Translations under genes and position numbers: made by a program
NCBI GenBank assembly: GCA_015548865.1
Contig: JADMXW010000001.1
Coordinates: 62,001 to 126,000, forward strand
Source of the DNA: Serratia marcescens
GTDB taxonomy: Bacteria > Pseudomonadota > Gammaproteobacteria > Enterobacterales > Enterobacteriaceae
Direction: 5' to 3'
DNA: 64,000 bases
Notes under the pieces: generated by a model
What the model was told of the DNA's origin: nothing
Databases searched by the model: none
What the model saw: the letters and a program-made list of their open reading frames with translations, nothing else
In this document: piece after piece, positions 51,086-64,000 of the stretch
How the letters are laid out: each line of letters begins with the position of its first letter
Position numbering within the stretch: position 1 is the stretch's first letter

Positions 51086-52759
51086 TCAGGGAAAGTCAGC
51101 GTCGTGCTCCGGCGGCACAAACCAGGCGGATTTAAAGTCGAACCAGCCCAACATATTCATACGTACGCCGCGCATGCTGCGCTGCCCCTGCAACTGTAAC
51201 CAGTGGTGGAACAACGGGTGGATCTCACCGCTTTCAATCAGGCGTTGGCTGAAGTCGGCGATCGAGAGGGTTTGACTACGCCAGCGCTGCACATCTTCTT
51301 GTAACGAATTGCTCAAGCAGTGACGCAATAGCGGTAACTCATACAGCAGGGCAAACAAGGAGAACTCTAGCGGTGGGTAGCAGTTGACGCTGCTCAGCCA
51401 AATGTCGCTTTCAGCTTCTCCCAGATACCATTGCTCGTAATCTACTTTCTGTATATGCAGGGTAACGCCTTGTTGCGCCAGCAGGTCGCGCATTATCTCG
51501 CCAATGATGCGGTACTCTGGGTGTTCCTGATAAAACGTTAGCGTCACATCCGTGAGTCCGGCGGGCTTGGGCTCTAGGTTGACGAGACGCTGGTGGTGCC
51601 AGCGTGGCAGCAGGCTGTACGCCGGTGACCAGTCATAGCGGCGCGTATTGTCTGTCTGGCTAAGCAGCGCTATGGGGTGGAAGATCTGGCTTAACCAGCG
51701 GCGTACCTCGCTGTTCGTGCCCTGCGCGGATCGAGTATCAAACAGAAGGAAGTAGCACCCTTCCTCCATGCGGCTTTCCAACTCGCCCCGCGTGGTGGTG
51801 TCGCTTTGTACCTGAATGGACACGGGCAGCTCTTCAGAGGCATCTGGTAACACCCAGATATTGACCTCATCGATCAGTGCCCGGTATCCGAAATAGTCAT
51901 CAAATGCTTTTATTTTTAACTGACTATCACTGTTCTTCTCAACGGCATACGGACCGGTGCCGACTGGATGGCGCGCAAAATCTGTCTGTGTCTGCCAGTC
52001 ATGGGGCAGAATCATGGCATGTGCGCTGCCGAGCAGCCAAGGGAGCCAGCCGTCGGGTTCGCTCAATTCCACATCAATAACAAAGGGAATGGGGGAGGTA
52101 ACGCGTGTGATATGTGAGAACAATGCCTGTGACGTCAAACGCATAATTGAGGCGATAACATCCTTCATCACCAGTTCGCGTCCATCGTGGAACCTAATCG
52201 CCGGGCGCAAATAAAAACGCCATTGTTGAGGCATAATCTGTTGCCAATGGTGAGCAAGGTCCGGTGCGATTTCCCCATTTTCCTCATTTATTTTGGTTAA
52301 CCCGCTGAAGATCTGCCTGACGATATGCATTTCTGAACGTCGTAGTGCAGAACCGGGCAGCAGGTTACGCAGTGGACGGTAATAGAGCACGCGCAGCAGA
52401 TGCTTACCTTGGCGAAAACGGCGGCCCAAATGGGAAAGTAACATCTGACGCACCGTCTCTTTATCACCGATCAACTGGATCAATTGTTCGACGTGATCCT
52501 GCTCCAGCAGGTCTTCAGCGCGCTGTTGTTGCAGCGTTAATCCGGTATAGATAAAACTGAGACGCGATCGTTTTCCGCGCCCCGCTTCGGCTTGCCACAG
52601 CAACCATCCTTCTTTCTGCATAGCCCCGAGCAGTGAACGGATATGACGGCGCGAACAGCGTAATACTCCCGCCAGCTCTTCGAGCGTGGTGTCTGTATCC
52701 TGTCCCTGAAAGCGCTGCCAGAGGCGGACAAACTGCTGTTGCAAACGTGTCGACGACAT
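51086..52759 (-). CDS. sgrR: Transcriptional regulator SgrR
   Basis: 557-residue regulator with an N-terminal winged helix ([20 protein letters not shown]) and a C-terminal solute-binding-like domain of SBP family 5 type (for example [20 protein letters not shown]). It activates sgrS under glucose-phosphate stress. It ends [20 protein letters not shown], as in E. coli SgrR. It is divergent from sgrS, the conserved arrangement. Confidence 0.95.
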   Translation of the reverse strand: MSSTRLQQQFVRLWQRFQGQDTDTTLEELAGVLRCSRRHIRSLLGAMQKEGWLLWQAEAGRGKRSRLSFIYTGLTLQQQRAEDLLEQDHVEQLIQLIGDKETVRQMLLSHLGRRFRQGKHLLRVLYYRPLRNLLPGSALRRSEMHIVRQIFSGLTKINEENGEIAPDLAHHWQQIMPQQWRFYLRPAIRFHDGRELVMKDVIASIMRLTSQALFSHITRVTSPIPFVIDVELSEPDGWLPWLLGSAHAMILPHDWQTQTDFARHPVGTGPYAVEKNSDSQLKIKAFDDYFGYRALIDEVNIWVLPDASEELPVSIQVQSDTTTRGELESRMEEGCYFLLFDTRSAQGTNSEVRRWLSQIFHPIALLSQTDNTRRYDWSPAYSLLPRWHHQRLVNLEPKPAGLTDVTLTFYQEHPEYRIIGEIMRDLLAQQGVTLHIQKVDYEQWYLGEAESDIWLSSVNCYPPLEFSLFALLYELPLLRHCLSNSLQEDVQRWRSQTLSIADFSQRLIESGEIHPLFHHWLQLQGQRSMRGVRMNMLGWFDFKSAWFVPPEHDADFP

Positions 52760-52816
52760 AAAAGAGGAACTCCGCGAACCAAAGTCATCAATTTATCTTT
52801 CCCTATATTACGGCGA

Positions 52817-53093
52817 TACTGCACAACAAGGAAAGCACGGAGGTGGCTGATGGCGATTTCACGGCTCAATCAATTTTACCGGTACTACTTCTTGCACTGC
52901 CCTGGCTGCTGGCTGAGGAGGAGCAGCGCTCAGCAAAAACTGGCGTTGTTACAGCAAGTGACACAGTGGCATACCGATGCAATGTCGGAAGAAGAGTACC
53001 GGCACTGGCTCTAGTGCTGTTCTGGTAGTAGAGAAACTTCTGAGTAATGGTGCTTTTCACCAGCCAGCGGCCTGCGCCGCTGGCATTTTTGTT
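52817..53093 (+). ncRNA. sgrS: SgrS small RNA (dual-function, encodes SgrT)
   Basis: Hfq-dependent RNA that represses ptsG under sugar-phosphate stress. The 3' part contains TGAGTAATGGTGCTTTTCAC (53041-53060), which corresponds to the ptsG-pairing region and following small hairpin of E. coli SgrS (TGAGTATTGGTG...CACC). The terminator is a strong stem GCCAGCGGC / GCCGCTGGC (53063-53084) with ATTTTTGTT. The 5' end is estimated from a TATATT -10-like box at 52804-52809 and is uncertain by several bases. It is about 50 bases longer than E. coli SgrS (227). Confidence 0.88.
52850..53014 (+). CDS. sgrT: Small protein SgrT, encoded within SgrS
   Basis: 54 codons: MAISRLNQFYRYYFLHCPGC..., with QQKLALLQQVTQWH near the end. 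It aligns with E. coli SgrT (43 residues; FYQHYF... and LTMLEGLMQWDD positions), which blocks glucose uptake through EIICB-Glc. GGAGG lies 6 bases before the ATG, an unusually strong site. The protein has a short extra N-terminus (AISRLN) and a longer C-terminus (MSEEEYRHWL). It lies 5' of the pairing region. Confidence 0.85.
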   Translation: MAISRLNQFYRYYFLHCPGCWLRRSSAQQKLALLQQVTQWHTDAMSEEEYRHWL

Positions 53094-53098
53094 GCCTG

Positions 53099-53728
53099 TC
53101 AGTTGCGTTGTACGCCTTGCAGCGCTGCCAGCAACGCCTCTTTAGTCATACGCACACAGTACGCAGGCGTACCCCGTTCAAAACGCCATCCTTCGGCAAG
53201 TGCACCAACATCGACGGTATCAAAGCCAAAAGCGTCGTACAATTCACGGGCAATTTGCTTGCCTTGCGCATTATCCCCTGCCAGTGGCAATGCCCGGCGA
53301 TTGGCGTTGCCAGCCGGTAATCCGTCGCTTTCCAACTGGGACATTTGAATGGCATTGAACGCCTTGGTGATGATGGCACCGGGTAAATGGCTTGCCAGCA
53401 GCTCGCTGGTGGTAGTTTGTGCCCTGTCGAGCACATCAACCTGACCATCACGCTCCGGGTAATAGTTGACAGCATCAAGCACCTGTTTACCCGCCAGAAG
53501 CTCGGCAGGTAATTGATCGATTGCCGTCAGTGGAACGGCTATCACCACCACATCGCCAAACTGAACGGCCTCTTCAACCGTTCCGGCCTGGCAGCCGACC
53601 ATGGAACGAAAACTGAACAGCGTGTGCGGGCCGCGTGAGTTACTGAGCATCACCTGATGCCCGGTGTTAACCGCGAGCGTGGCGATCGTTCGTCCAACAA
53701 ATCCTGCGCCAATAATGCCTATTTTCAT
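53099..53728 (-). CDS. NAD(P)-binding oxidoreductase, F420-dependent NADP reductase-like
   Basis: 209 residues. The Rossmann fold is at the N-terminus (MKIGIIGAGFVGRTIATLAV), with VMLSNSRGP in the cofactor-specificity strand, DVVVIAVPLTAIDQLP, and AFNAIQMSQLESDGLP, all typical of the YrbB/NADPH-dependent F420 reductase (PF03807-type) proteins. Enterobacteria lack F420, so a different substrate is expected; none can be named. AGGAGA precedes the ATG. It is divergent from a LysR gene, its likely regulator, and takes the place of setA in the E. coli order. Confidence 0.8.
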   Translation of the reverse strand: MKIGIIGAGFVGRTIATLAVNTGHQVMLSNSRGPHTLFSFRSMVGCQAGTVEEAVQFGDVVVIAVPLTAIDQLPAELLAGKQVLDAVNYYPERDGQVDVLDRAQTTTSELLASHLPGAIITKAFNAIQMSQLESDGLPAGNANRRALPLAGDNAQGKQIARELYDAFGFDTVDVGALAEGWRFERGTPAYCVRMTKEALLAALQGVQRN

Positions 53729-53832
53729 GCTGATCTCCTGTTGCGTGATTCATCAACAAGAAGCGTAATTCAACACGAAAATAAGATAAAATCACAAATA
53801 GAACATAAATAAACAACCAATTGGAGTGAATA

Positions 53833-54735
53833 ATGGACAGGCTGACCAGCATGCACATTTTTGTTAAAGCCGCTGAGCTGGGTTCTTTTGCCGCGGTGGC
53901 AGAGATGTTGCGCCTCTCCCCGCAAGGGGTGGCTAAGCATGTGGCCTGGCTAGAGGCGCGTCTGGGCGCACGATTGCTAAACCGAACTACGCGGCGTCAA
54001 AGTTTGACCGATATTGGACGCAGTTATTATGAACGTTGCAAGATTGTGTTAGCGGAAGCCGAAGCGGCAGAGGCGATTGCGTTGGAAATGAAAGCAACGC
54101 CCTCGGGGATCATTCGGGTTAATGCGCCCGTTACCTTTGGCGCTTATGCGCTTGCGCCCTTTATTACCCGTTATCTCGATCGTTACCCGGATACACAGAT
54201 CGAGCTGACGCTTAACGATCGTATGGTTGATCCGATTGAGGAAGGTTTTGAAGTGATCGTGCGCATCGGTGAACTGGTCGACAGTTCGATGATCGCCTGG
54301 CCGTTAAGGCCCTATCGGCTGATTGCCTGCGCATCACCCGTTTATGTGGCCCGTGAAGGCTTTCCTGAGAAACCCAGCGATCTGGCGCATCATGCTTGTC
54401 TGGTGTATGGCGAATGGACACCCACTGTGCCATGTCGATGGTTTTTCCAGCGTGAAGGGCATCATGAAGAAGTCAGGCCAACCGGGCGGTTTCGCGCCAA
54501 TGACTGGAAAGCGCTGCTGTATGCGGCAATAGAGGGTTATGGCGTAACATTGGGTCCTGCCGATGTGTTAGGCAAAGAGATTGAGGCAGGACGTTTGGTT
54601 CAGGTTCTGCCGGACTATGAAGGCCCAGCCCGCCCGATGCATGTATTGGTGCCTGCGGCGCGGCGGCAAACGGTCAAGATTCGCTGCTTTGTCGATGCGT
54701 TGAGAGACGCTTTTGGTGAAGGTGTGGGTCTGTAA
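53833..54735 (+). CDS. LysR-family transcriptional regulator
   Basis: 300 residues with an N-terminal winged helix (MHIFVKAAELGSFAAVAEML, then GVAKHVAWLEARLGARLLNR) and a C-terminal co-inducer domain (GVTLGPADVLGKEIEAGRLV). It resembles the large group of LysR proteins that control an adjacent divergent oxidoreductase. GGAGT lies 6 bases upstream of the ATG. The 104-base gap to the oxidoreductase gene should hold both promoters. Confidence 0.92.
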   Translation: MDRLTSMHIFVKAAELGSFAAVAEMLRLSPQGVAKHVAWLEARLGARLLNRTTRRQSLTDIGRSYYERCKIVLAEAEAAEAIALEMKATPSGIIRVNAPVTFGAYALAPFITRYLDRYPDTQIELTLNDRMVDPIEEGFEVIVRIGELVDSSMIAWPLRPYRLIACASPVYVAREGFPEKPSDLAHHACLVYGEWTPTVPCRWFFQREGHHEEVRPTGRFRANDWKALLYAAIEGYGVTLGPADVLGKEIEAGRLVQVLPDYEGPARPMHVLVPAARRQTVKIRCFVDALRDAFGEGVGL

Positions 54736-54755
54736 AATAACAGGTAAAGCTACTG

Positions 54756-54846
54756 TCCCGTCATCCTCGGCGAAAGCCGGGGATCTCTGTGAGAAGAAAC
54801 GTGTTACTTCTGCAAAAGATTCCCGCCTGCGCGGGAATGACCGAGG
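54756..54846 (-). repeat. Interspersed palindromic repeat, copy C (inverted)
   Basis: CCCGTCATCCTCGGCGAAAG on the left and TTCCCGCCTGCGCGGGAATG on the right. Read on the minus strand it matches copy A at 3343 with few differences, including the central CGTTTCTTCTCACAGAGATC. It lies between the LysR gene and leuD in a 156-base gap, and its hairpin could end either transcript. Confidence 0.75.
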
Positions 54847-54891
54847 TAGGTGGCATTGTCAGTAAGGCACCGCAGAACGGTGCCCCTTGGC

Positions 54892-55494
54892 TTAACGCAA
54901 AAACGCCGGTTGCTGCTGTTCGTAGCGAGCAATCGCTTCTTCGTGTTGTAACGTCAAACCGATACTGTCCAGCCCATTGATCATGCAGTGGCGGCGGAAG
55001 CTATCGATCTCGAACGGGTATTTTTTCCCACCGGCATCGACCGTCTGCGCTTCCAAATCAACGGTGAAGGTAATTCCTTCCGTTCCGTCGACCAGTTTGA
55101 ACAGGTCGTCGATATCTGCATCACTCAGTTTTACCGGCAGCAACTGGTTGTTAAATGAGTTGCCGTAGAAAATGTCCGCGAAGCTTGGTGCTATCACTAC
55201 GTGAAAACCGTAGTCGGTCAATGCCCATGGCGCGTGCTCACGGGAAGATCCACAACCGAAGTTTTCTCGCGCCAACAGGATGGTGGCTCCTTTGTAACGC
55301 GGTTTATTCAGCACAAAGTCTGGGTTGGGTTGTTGCCCCGCGTCATCCAGAAAACGCCAGTCATGAAACAGATGTTGGCCGAAACCGGTACGCGTGACCT
55401 TCTGCAAAAACTGCTTTGGGATGATCGCATCAGTGTCCACGTTGGCGGCGTCCAGCGGCACAACCAAGCCAGTATGTTGGGTAAATTTAGCCAT
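54892..55494 (-). CDS. leuD: 3-isopropylmalate dehydratase small subunit
   Basis: 200-residue swivelling domain of isopropylmalate isomerase. It starts [20 protein letters not shown] and has [15 protein letters not shown] and [15 protein letters not shown], which are signature blocks. Last gene of leuABCD; it begins 14 bases after leuC. Confidence 0.97.
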   Translation of the reverse strand: MAKFTQHTGLVVPLDAANVDTDAIIPKQFLQKVTRTGFGQHLFHDWRFLDDAGQQPNPDFVLNKPRYKGATILLARENFGCGSSREHAPWALTDYGFHVVIAPSFADIFYGNSFNNQLLPVKLSDADIDDLFKLVDGTEGITFTVDLEAQTVDAGGKKYPFEIDSFRRHCMINGLDSIGLTLQHEEAIARYEQQQPAFLR

Positions 55495-55508
55495 CAGGCG
55501 TCTCCTTA

Positions 55509-59595
<4,087 letters not shown>

Positions 59596-59637
59596 CGGAA
59601 AGATTCCTTATCGTGTTTATTCGAGCGCCGAACGGGT

Positions 59638-59666
59638 AAAAAAAAACCCGCGCATCGGCGCGGGTT
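59638..59666 (-). terminator. leu operon attenuator terminator
   Basis: On the minus strand AACCCGCGC - CGAT - GCGCGGGTT forms a perfect 9-base stem with a 4-base loop, running directly into TTTTTTTTT. It lies between leuL and leuA. Confidence 0.94.
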
Positions 59667-59688
59667 CTTCGTTCTGTGTAACGTGAAA

Positions 59689-59772
59689 TCAGCTCTGACT
59701 TTCACCCACAGGCATACCGCGCAATGTTGATGCGTGTAGTAGTAGGCCTAGTAGGAAAGTGTGTTTGAACAT
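59689..59772 (-). CDS. leuL: leu operon leader peptide
   Basis: 27 codons: MFKHTFLLGLLLHASTLRG, then MPVGESQS and stop. Five of the six Leu codons (positions 7, 8, 10, 11 and 12) are the rare CTA, clustered as in E. coli leuL. Position, codon choice and the following attenuator make the assignment firm although the peptide is too short for gene finders. Confidence 0.93.
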   Translation of the reverse strand: MFKHTFLLGLLLHASTLRGMPVGESQS

Positions 59773-60089
59773 GATATCTCGTCTGATCTCGTTAGCTGTA
59801 AAATCGCCATAGACCGCTCAATTGCGGGAATGGCATCGCTCGTGCTTTTATTGGTACTTGATTCTTGTGGGTATGTCAAGCATTTGTGGTAATGGTGTTG
59901 TACCCATTTCCTGTCGCTACGAAACCGTTTGCTTTGCCGTAGCCGTGCGGGAGAGCAGGTTGACAGATGTGCGTGGCGTCAATCTTCCGTTATGCCAACG
60001 AGAAAGATCGTTGCGGTTTCTGGCAAGATCAGTAGACTGCGCCAAAATAATAAACAGTTGTACGCTGAAATTTCCCAGGCTCATTTTTT
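59773..60089. other. Divergent intergenic region, leuL and acyl-CoA ligase
   Basis: 317 bases. The left part holds the leuLABCD promoter (59851-59879). In E. coli this interval leads into leuO; no leuO-like frame is present here. Nothing further is recognised between about 59900 and 60089 apart from a possible promoter for the ligase gene that I cannot place. Confidence 0.6.
59851..59879 (-). promoter_or_regulatory. Promoter of the leuLABCD operon
   Basis: On the minus strand a perfect TTGACA -35 (59874-59879) and, 17 bases on, TACCAA (59851-59856) as -10. It lies about 80 bases before the leuL start. The -35 agrees with that of the E. coli leu promoter (TTGACA). Confidence 0.65.
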
Positions 60090-61892
60090 ATGTCTACCCA
60101 TTTGTCGCAATACCATTTGGTTGAACGCATTCAACACCAGATTGCCCATTGTTCCGGCCGTACCGCATTGCGTGAATGGTCTGCCTCTGGCGAAAAGCAG
60201 CTTACCTGGTTTCAGGCCGGGGCGCGTATCTGGCGCATTGCCAGTGCACTGCTCTCGTTGGGGATTGATGCCCAAGAGCGTGTTGCGTTGTTCTCTCATA
60301 ATTCCCTCAACTGGTCGCTGGCAGATCTTGCGACGCTGTACGTGCGTGGCGTGACAGTACCGATTTATGCCACCAACACGGCGACACAGGCAGCGTTTAT
60401 TATCAATGACGCGGATATTCGCACCATTTTTGTCGGTTCTCAGCCACAGTATGATGCGATATTGACGCTGTTGCCGGAGTGCCCGCAGCTCAAGCGCATC
60501 ATTGTTCTCGATGACAATGTGAACCTGCATCACTGTCCACTGGCATTAACGTTGGCGGCGTTTGAAGCCGATGTGGATGACGCCTACTGGCAGCCCGCAT
60601 TGCAACAGCGCATCGACGAACGCAATTTGGACGATCTTTTCACTCTGATTTACACCTCTGGCACCACTGGCGAACCGAAAGGGGTGATGCTGGACTATGC
60701 CAACATGGCGATGGTGCTTAAGCTGCACGATGAGCGTCTGTGCGTGTCTCAAGACGACATATCACTGAGTTTCCTGCCGTTGTCCCATGTGTTCGAGCGC
60801 GCCTGGTCGTTTTACATCATGCATACTGGTGCGCAAAATGTGTATCTGACCGACACCAATTTGGTGCGTAATGCAATGCAGGCTGTCTCTCCAACAGTGA
60901 TGTGCGCGGTGCCGCGTTTCTACGAAAAAGTGTACAGCGCCATTCACGAAAAAGTCGCACAGGCTCCCTGGTATCGCCGCGCGTTGTTTAACTGGGCTAT
61001 TGCGCAGGGCCGCAAAACGTTTCTGGCGCGTGTGTCAGGTTCCTTGCGCTCGCCGCTGCATGCGCTACTTCATCGTTTAGCCGATCGGCTGGTGCTAACG
61101 AAGCTGCGCCAACTGCTTGGCGGTAAAATTCGCTTTATGCCTGCGGCAGGGGCGCATCTGGATGAAAATATCATTCTGTTTTTCCAGTCGATGGGCATAC
61201 GCATTATTTACGGTTACGGCATGACAGAAACGTGCGCCACGGTATCGTGTTGGGAAGCGAATAACGTGCGGCTGGGCTCGATCGGGACGCCGCTACCGGG
61301 CATTGAAGTGCGCATTGGCGACGAAAACGAAATACAGGTGCGCGGCGCTACGCTGATGCGCGGTTATTTCCGCCGTCCGCAGGAAACGGCTGATGCATTC
61401 ACCGAGGATGGCTGGCTGAAAACGGGCGATGCCGGAAAACTGGACGTGCAGGGTAATTTGTATATCACTGAGCGGCTAAAAGATCTGATGAAAACGTCAG
61501 GCGGAAAATACATCGCACCGCAGCATCTGGAAGGCACGCTGGGGCAAGATCGCTTTATTGAGCAGGTGGCTGTGATTGCCGATGCCCGCAAATACGTTTC
61601 TGCGCTGATTGTCCCCTGTTTTGAAGCGCTGGAAGAGTACGCAGTATCTGCCAATCTCAAATATCACGATCGTCTCGAACTGCTACGCCACAGTCATATT
61701 ATCGAGTTGTTCGAGCAACGCTTGCGCGAAATGCAAAAAGAGTTGTCGCGCGTAGAGCAGGTAAAACGCTTTACTTTGCTGGCGACCCCTTTCTCCATGG
61801 AGAGTGGTGAGTTGACGCCGACGTTGAAACTGCGGCGTAAGATCATCGCACAGCGCTATCAACTGGAAATTGATGCCATGTACGGCGAGTGA
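60090..61892 (+). CDS. Long-chain fatty-acid-CoA ligase, AMP-binding family (FadD15-like)
   Basis: 600-residue adenylate-forming enzyme. The phosphate-binding loop is TLIYTSGTTGEPKGVMLDYA, the A5 motif is YGYGMTETCATVSCWE, and A7 is GWLKTGDAGKLDVQGNLYIT with the following hinge ERLKDLMKTSGGKYIAP. Its architecture matches the 600-residue FAA1/FadD15-type ligases and not the 560-residue FadD. It should activate fatty acids with ATP and CoA; chain length is not known. The ribosome-binding site is weak (AGG about 9 bases upstream). It occupies the position of leuO between leuL and ilvI. Confidence 0.88.
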   Translation: MSTHLSQYHLVERIQHQIAHCSGRTALREWSASGEKQLTWFQAGARIWRIASALLSLGIDAQERVALFSHNSLNWSLADLATLYVRGVTVPIYATNTATQAAFIINDADIRTIFVGSQPQYDAILTLLPECPQLKRIIVLDDNVNLHHCPLALTLAAFEADVDDAYWQPALQQRIDERNLDDLFTLIYTSGTTGEPKGVMLDYANMAMVLKLHDERLCVSQDDISLSFLPLSHVFERAWSFYIMHTGAQNVYLTDTNLVRNAMQAVSPTVMCAVPRFYEKVYSAIHEKVAQAPWYRRALFNWAIAQGRKTFLARVSGSLRSPLHALLHRLADRLVLTKLRQLLGGKIRFMPAAGAHLDENIILFFQSMGIRIIYGYGMTETCATVSCWEANNVRLGSIGTPLPGIEVRIGDENEIQVRGATLMRGYFRRPQETADAFTEDGWLKTGDAGKLDVQGNLYITERLKDLMKTSGGKYIAPQHLEGTLGQDRFIEQVAVIADARKYVSALIVPCFEALEEYAVSANLKYHDRLELLRHSHIIELFEQRLREMQKELSRVEQVKRFTLLATPFSMESGELTPTLKLRRKIIAQRYQLEIDAMYGE

Positions 61893-62209
61893 AATAACGG
61901 CAATAAGCGGCGGGCGGTCTACACAAAATTTTAACTTTTTTGATGAAAATTTCCCGCTGCAATTCTCTGTCATCGCGGAATAATCACCATCTGCGATGAC
62001 GACGTTCAGCGTTTTATCTTAAGCGAATCCCTTCTGACGGTGTAAACCCGTTTCCTGTTATCACATCCTCTCGATTCCCTCGTTTGCCTGTGTCATCGTC
62101 TAACGTTATGGTAATCGGCTATATTCAAATTCTGGATAAGACAATGACGCGTGTCGCGCTGCCATGGCCGTGCAGCGATGCCGCTCTCAGAACGAAAAGA
62201 GGCAATCCC
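61893..62209. other. ilvIH upstream region
   Basis: 317 bases without a gene. In E. coli this interval carries several Lrp sites and the ilvIH promoter; AT-rich segments at 61919-61952 and 62108-62140 may serve here, but I cannot assign boxes. The open frame running from 62084 into ilvI is not supported as coding upstream of 62210. Confidence 0.5.
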
Positions 62210-63928
62210 ATGGAGATGTTGTCAGGCGCCGAGATGGTGGTTCGATCGTTGATCGATCAGGGCGTGAAATATGTGTTCGGGTATCCGGGCGGTGCAGTAT
62301 TGGATATTTACGATGCGCTACACACCGTGGGCGGCATTGATCATATCTTGGTGCGTCACGAGCAGGGTGCAGTGCACATGGCAGATGGCTACGCGCGTGC
62401 CACTGGCGATGTTGGCGTAGTGCTGGTCACGTCTGGTCCAGGTGCCACCAATGCCATTACCGGCATTGCCACTGCTTACATGGACTCCATCCCACTCGTG
62501 GTGTTGTCTGGACAGGTGGCGACTTCGCTTATCGGTTACGACGCGTTCCAAGAGTGCGACATGGTCGGTATTTCGCGCCCGGTCGTGAAGCACAGCTTTC
62601 TGGTCAAGCAGGCCGAAGATGTGCCAACGGTGTTGAAGAAGGCTTTCTATCTGGCATCAAGCGGGCGTCCCGGGCCGGTGGTGGTGGATTTGCCGAAAGA
62701 TGTCATGAACCCGGCGAACAAGCTGCCTTATCTTTATCCCGATGCGGTCACGATGCGCTCTTACAATCCCACCATTCAGGGACATAAAGGGCAAATTCGT
62801 CGTGCGCTGCAAACCTTGTTAAGTGCGCAATCGCCGGTTATCTATGCGGGCGGGGGCGTGATCAATGCGCAGTGCCATGAGGAACTGCGCCAACTGGCAG
62901 AGCGTTTGAACCTTCCGGTGACCAACTCCCTCATGGGATTGGGCGGTTTTCCGGGCACGCACCGCCAGTGTCTGGGCATGCTTGGGATGCACGGCACTTA
63001 TGAAGCCAATATGGCGATGCATAACGCAGACGTGATATTTGCTGTCGGTGTCCGTTTTGACGATCGCACGACCAACAATCTGGCGAAGTACTGCCCGAAC
63101 GCCACTGTGCTGCATATCGATATCGATCCTGCTTCTATCTCGAAAACGGTTAACGCTGATATTCCTATTGTCGGCGACGCTCGGCAGGTGCTGGCGCTGA
63201 TGTTGGAATTGCTGGATCAAGGCGAAACGCAGCAGAATTTTGACGCGCTGCGCGACTGGTGGCAGCGCATTGAGCAGTGGCGAGCGCGCCAATGCCTGAA
63301 ATACCCGTTGGATAGTGAGAAGATCAAGCCGCAGGCGGTGATTGAAACCTTGCATCGTTTAACAGAGGGCAAGGCCTATGTGGCATCGGACGTGGGGCAG
63401 CACCAGATGTTCGCCGCACTTTACTATCCGTTCGATCTGCCGCGCCGCTGGGTCAACTCCGGCGGTCTCGGCACCATGGGATTTGGTCTGCCCGCGGCAC
63501 TTGGCATCAAGCTCGCATTGCCGGAAGAGACGGTCATTTGCGTGACGGGTGATGGGAGTATCCAGATGAACATTCAGGAGCTCTCTACGGCGCTGCAGTA
63601 TGATTTACCTGTCGTGGTGGTTAACCTTAACAACCGCTTCCTCGGTATGGTGAAGCAGTGGCAGGATATGATCTATTCAGGGAGACATTCCAACTCCTAC
63701 ATGGAGTCGCTGCCGGACTTCGTCAAACTGGCGGAAGCTTATGGGCATGTTGGCATCGCCATTACGTCGCCGCAGGAATTGGAAAGCAAGCTGAGTGAAG
63801 CACTGGCGGTGAAAAGTCGGCTGGTGTTCGTTGATATCAGCATCGACAGCAGTGAGCACGTTTATCCTATGCAGGTCCGCGGTGGCGGCATGGATGAAAT
63901 GTGGTTAAGCAAAACGGAGAGGACCTGA
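62210..63928 (+). CDS. ilvI: Acetohydroxyacid synthase III large (catalytic) subunit
   Basis: ThDP-dependent acetolactate synthase, 572 residues from ATG 62210 ([20 protein letters not shown]). The catalytic Glu is in [20 protein letters not shown], the ThDP site is [20 protein letters not shown], and [20 protein letters not shown] and [19 protein letters not shown] are typical of isozyme III. AAGAGG lies 7 bases before the chosen ATG; the frame is open to 62084 but the extra 42 residues do not resemble the family. It is followed by ilvH after 2 bases. Confidence 0.96.
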   Translation: MEMLSGAEMVVRSLIDQGVKYVFGYPGGAVLDIYDALHTVGGIDHILVRHEQGAVHMADGYARATGDVGVVLVTSGPGATNAITGIATAYMDSIPLVVLSGQVATSLIGYDAFQECDMVGISRPVVKHSFLVKQAEDVPTVLKKAFYLASSGRPGPVVVDLPKDVMNPANKLPYLYPDAVTMRSYNPTIQGHKGQIRRALQTLLSAQSPVIYAGGGVINAQCHEELRQLAERLNLPVTNSLMGLGGFPGTHRQCLGMLGMHGTYEANMAMHNADVIFAVGVRFDDRTTNNLAKYCPNATVLHIDIDPASISKTVNADIPIVGDARQVLALMLELLDQGETQQNFDALRDWWQRIEQWRARQCLKYPLDSEKIKPQAVIETLHRLTEGKAYVASDVGQHQMFAALYYPFDLPRRWVNSGGLGTMGFGLPAALGIKLALPEETVICVTGDGSIQMNIQELSTALQYDLPVVVVNLNNRFLGMVKQWQDMIYSGRHSNSYMESLPDFVKLAEAYGHVGIAITSPQELESKLSEALAVKSRLVFVDISIDSSEHVYPMQVRGGGMDEMWLSKTERT

Positions 63929-63930
63929 TC

Positions 63931-64000
63931 ATGCGCCGGATTTTATCTGTGTTATTGGAAAATGAATCTGGGGCATTGTCGCGCGTTGTCGGCCTGTTTT
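63931..64000 (+). CDS. ilvH: Acetohydroxyacid synthase III small subunit, 5' end only
   Basis: The first 23 codons read [20 protein letters not shown] followed by GLF, the ACT-domain start of IlvH. GGAGAGGACC precedes the ATG, 2 bases after the ilvI stop. The gene runs out of the window; cra would be expected beyond it in E. coli order. Confidence 0.95.
   Translation, partial: MRRILSVLLENESGALSRVVGLF

Noticed and set aside
62084-62209. 42-codon N-terminal extension of ilvI
   Set aside because: Does not resemble IlvI; the ATG at 62210 has a good ribosome-binding site and gives the family length.

Overview
The window is a 64 kb stretch of chromosome from a member of the Enterobacterales. Its core gene order matches the 0-2 minute region of Escherichia coli: ileS-lspA-fkpB-ispH, dapB, carAB, folA, apaH-apaG-ksgA-pdxA-surA-lptD, djlA, rluA, rapA, polB, yabI, thiQPB, sgrR/sgrS, leuABCD, ilvIH. 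Protein divergence from E. coli, the accessory genes and two families of small interspersed palindromic repeats suggest the Pectobacteriaceae (Pectobacterium, Dickeya, Brenneria, Lonsdalea and relatives). The species cannot be fixed from the sequence alone. No rRNA or tRNA gene and no CRISPR array was seen.

Layout. 1-9.4 kb: end of ileS, lspA, fkpB, ispH, dapB and carAB, with PurR-like and ARG-box-like sites before carA and a strong terminator after carB. 9.4-13 kb: an AT-rich accessory insertion. It holds one very large ORF (994 codons) whose C-terminus is a minimal protein kinase of OspG/NleH/HopBF1 type, followed by the first 37 or so codons of an IS256-family transposase fused to half of an interspersed repeat. 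13-15.2 kb: a LysE/RhtB exporter and yjjPB. 15.2-29.9 kb: the conserved folA to polB block. 29.9-38.7 kb: a diguanylate cyclase and a full sucrose regulon, scrK / scrYAB / scrR, with CRP-like sites and three ScrR-type operators. A palindromic element has landed between the scrK operator and scrK. 39.1-43.7 kb: the branched-chain amino-acid ABC transporter livJHMGF. 43.9-47.3 kb: yabI, a solitary YoeB-type toxin whose antitoxin is almost wholly deleted, and ilvN-ilvB with the valine-rich leader ivbL and its attenuator. 47.5-53.1 kb: thiBPQ behind a TPP riboswitch, sgrR, and the divergent dual-function RNA SgrS encoding SgrT. 53.1-54.7 kb: a small NAD(P)-binding oxidoreductase and a divergent LysR regulator, where E. 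coli has setA. 54.9-59.8 kb: leuABCD behind leuL and its attenuator. 60-64 kb: a long-chain acyl-CoA ligase where E. coli has leuO, then ilvI and the start of ilvH.

Functional theme. From 39 kb onward the window is dense in branched-chain amino-acid genes: uptake (liv), two acetohydroxyacid synthases (ilvBN, ilvIH) and the leucine pathway. Two of these operons carry textbook leader-peptide attenuators. Sucrose uptake (scr) and the glucose-phosphate stress response (sgrRST) lie in the same arm and both concern PTS sugars. The least ordinary items are the large kinase-bearing protein at 9.5-12.5 kb, the toxin without antitoxin at 44.7-45.1 kb, and a possible structured RNA ending at 47.56 kb.
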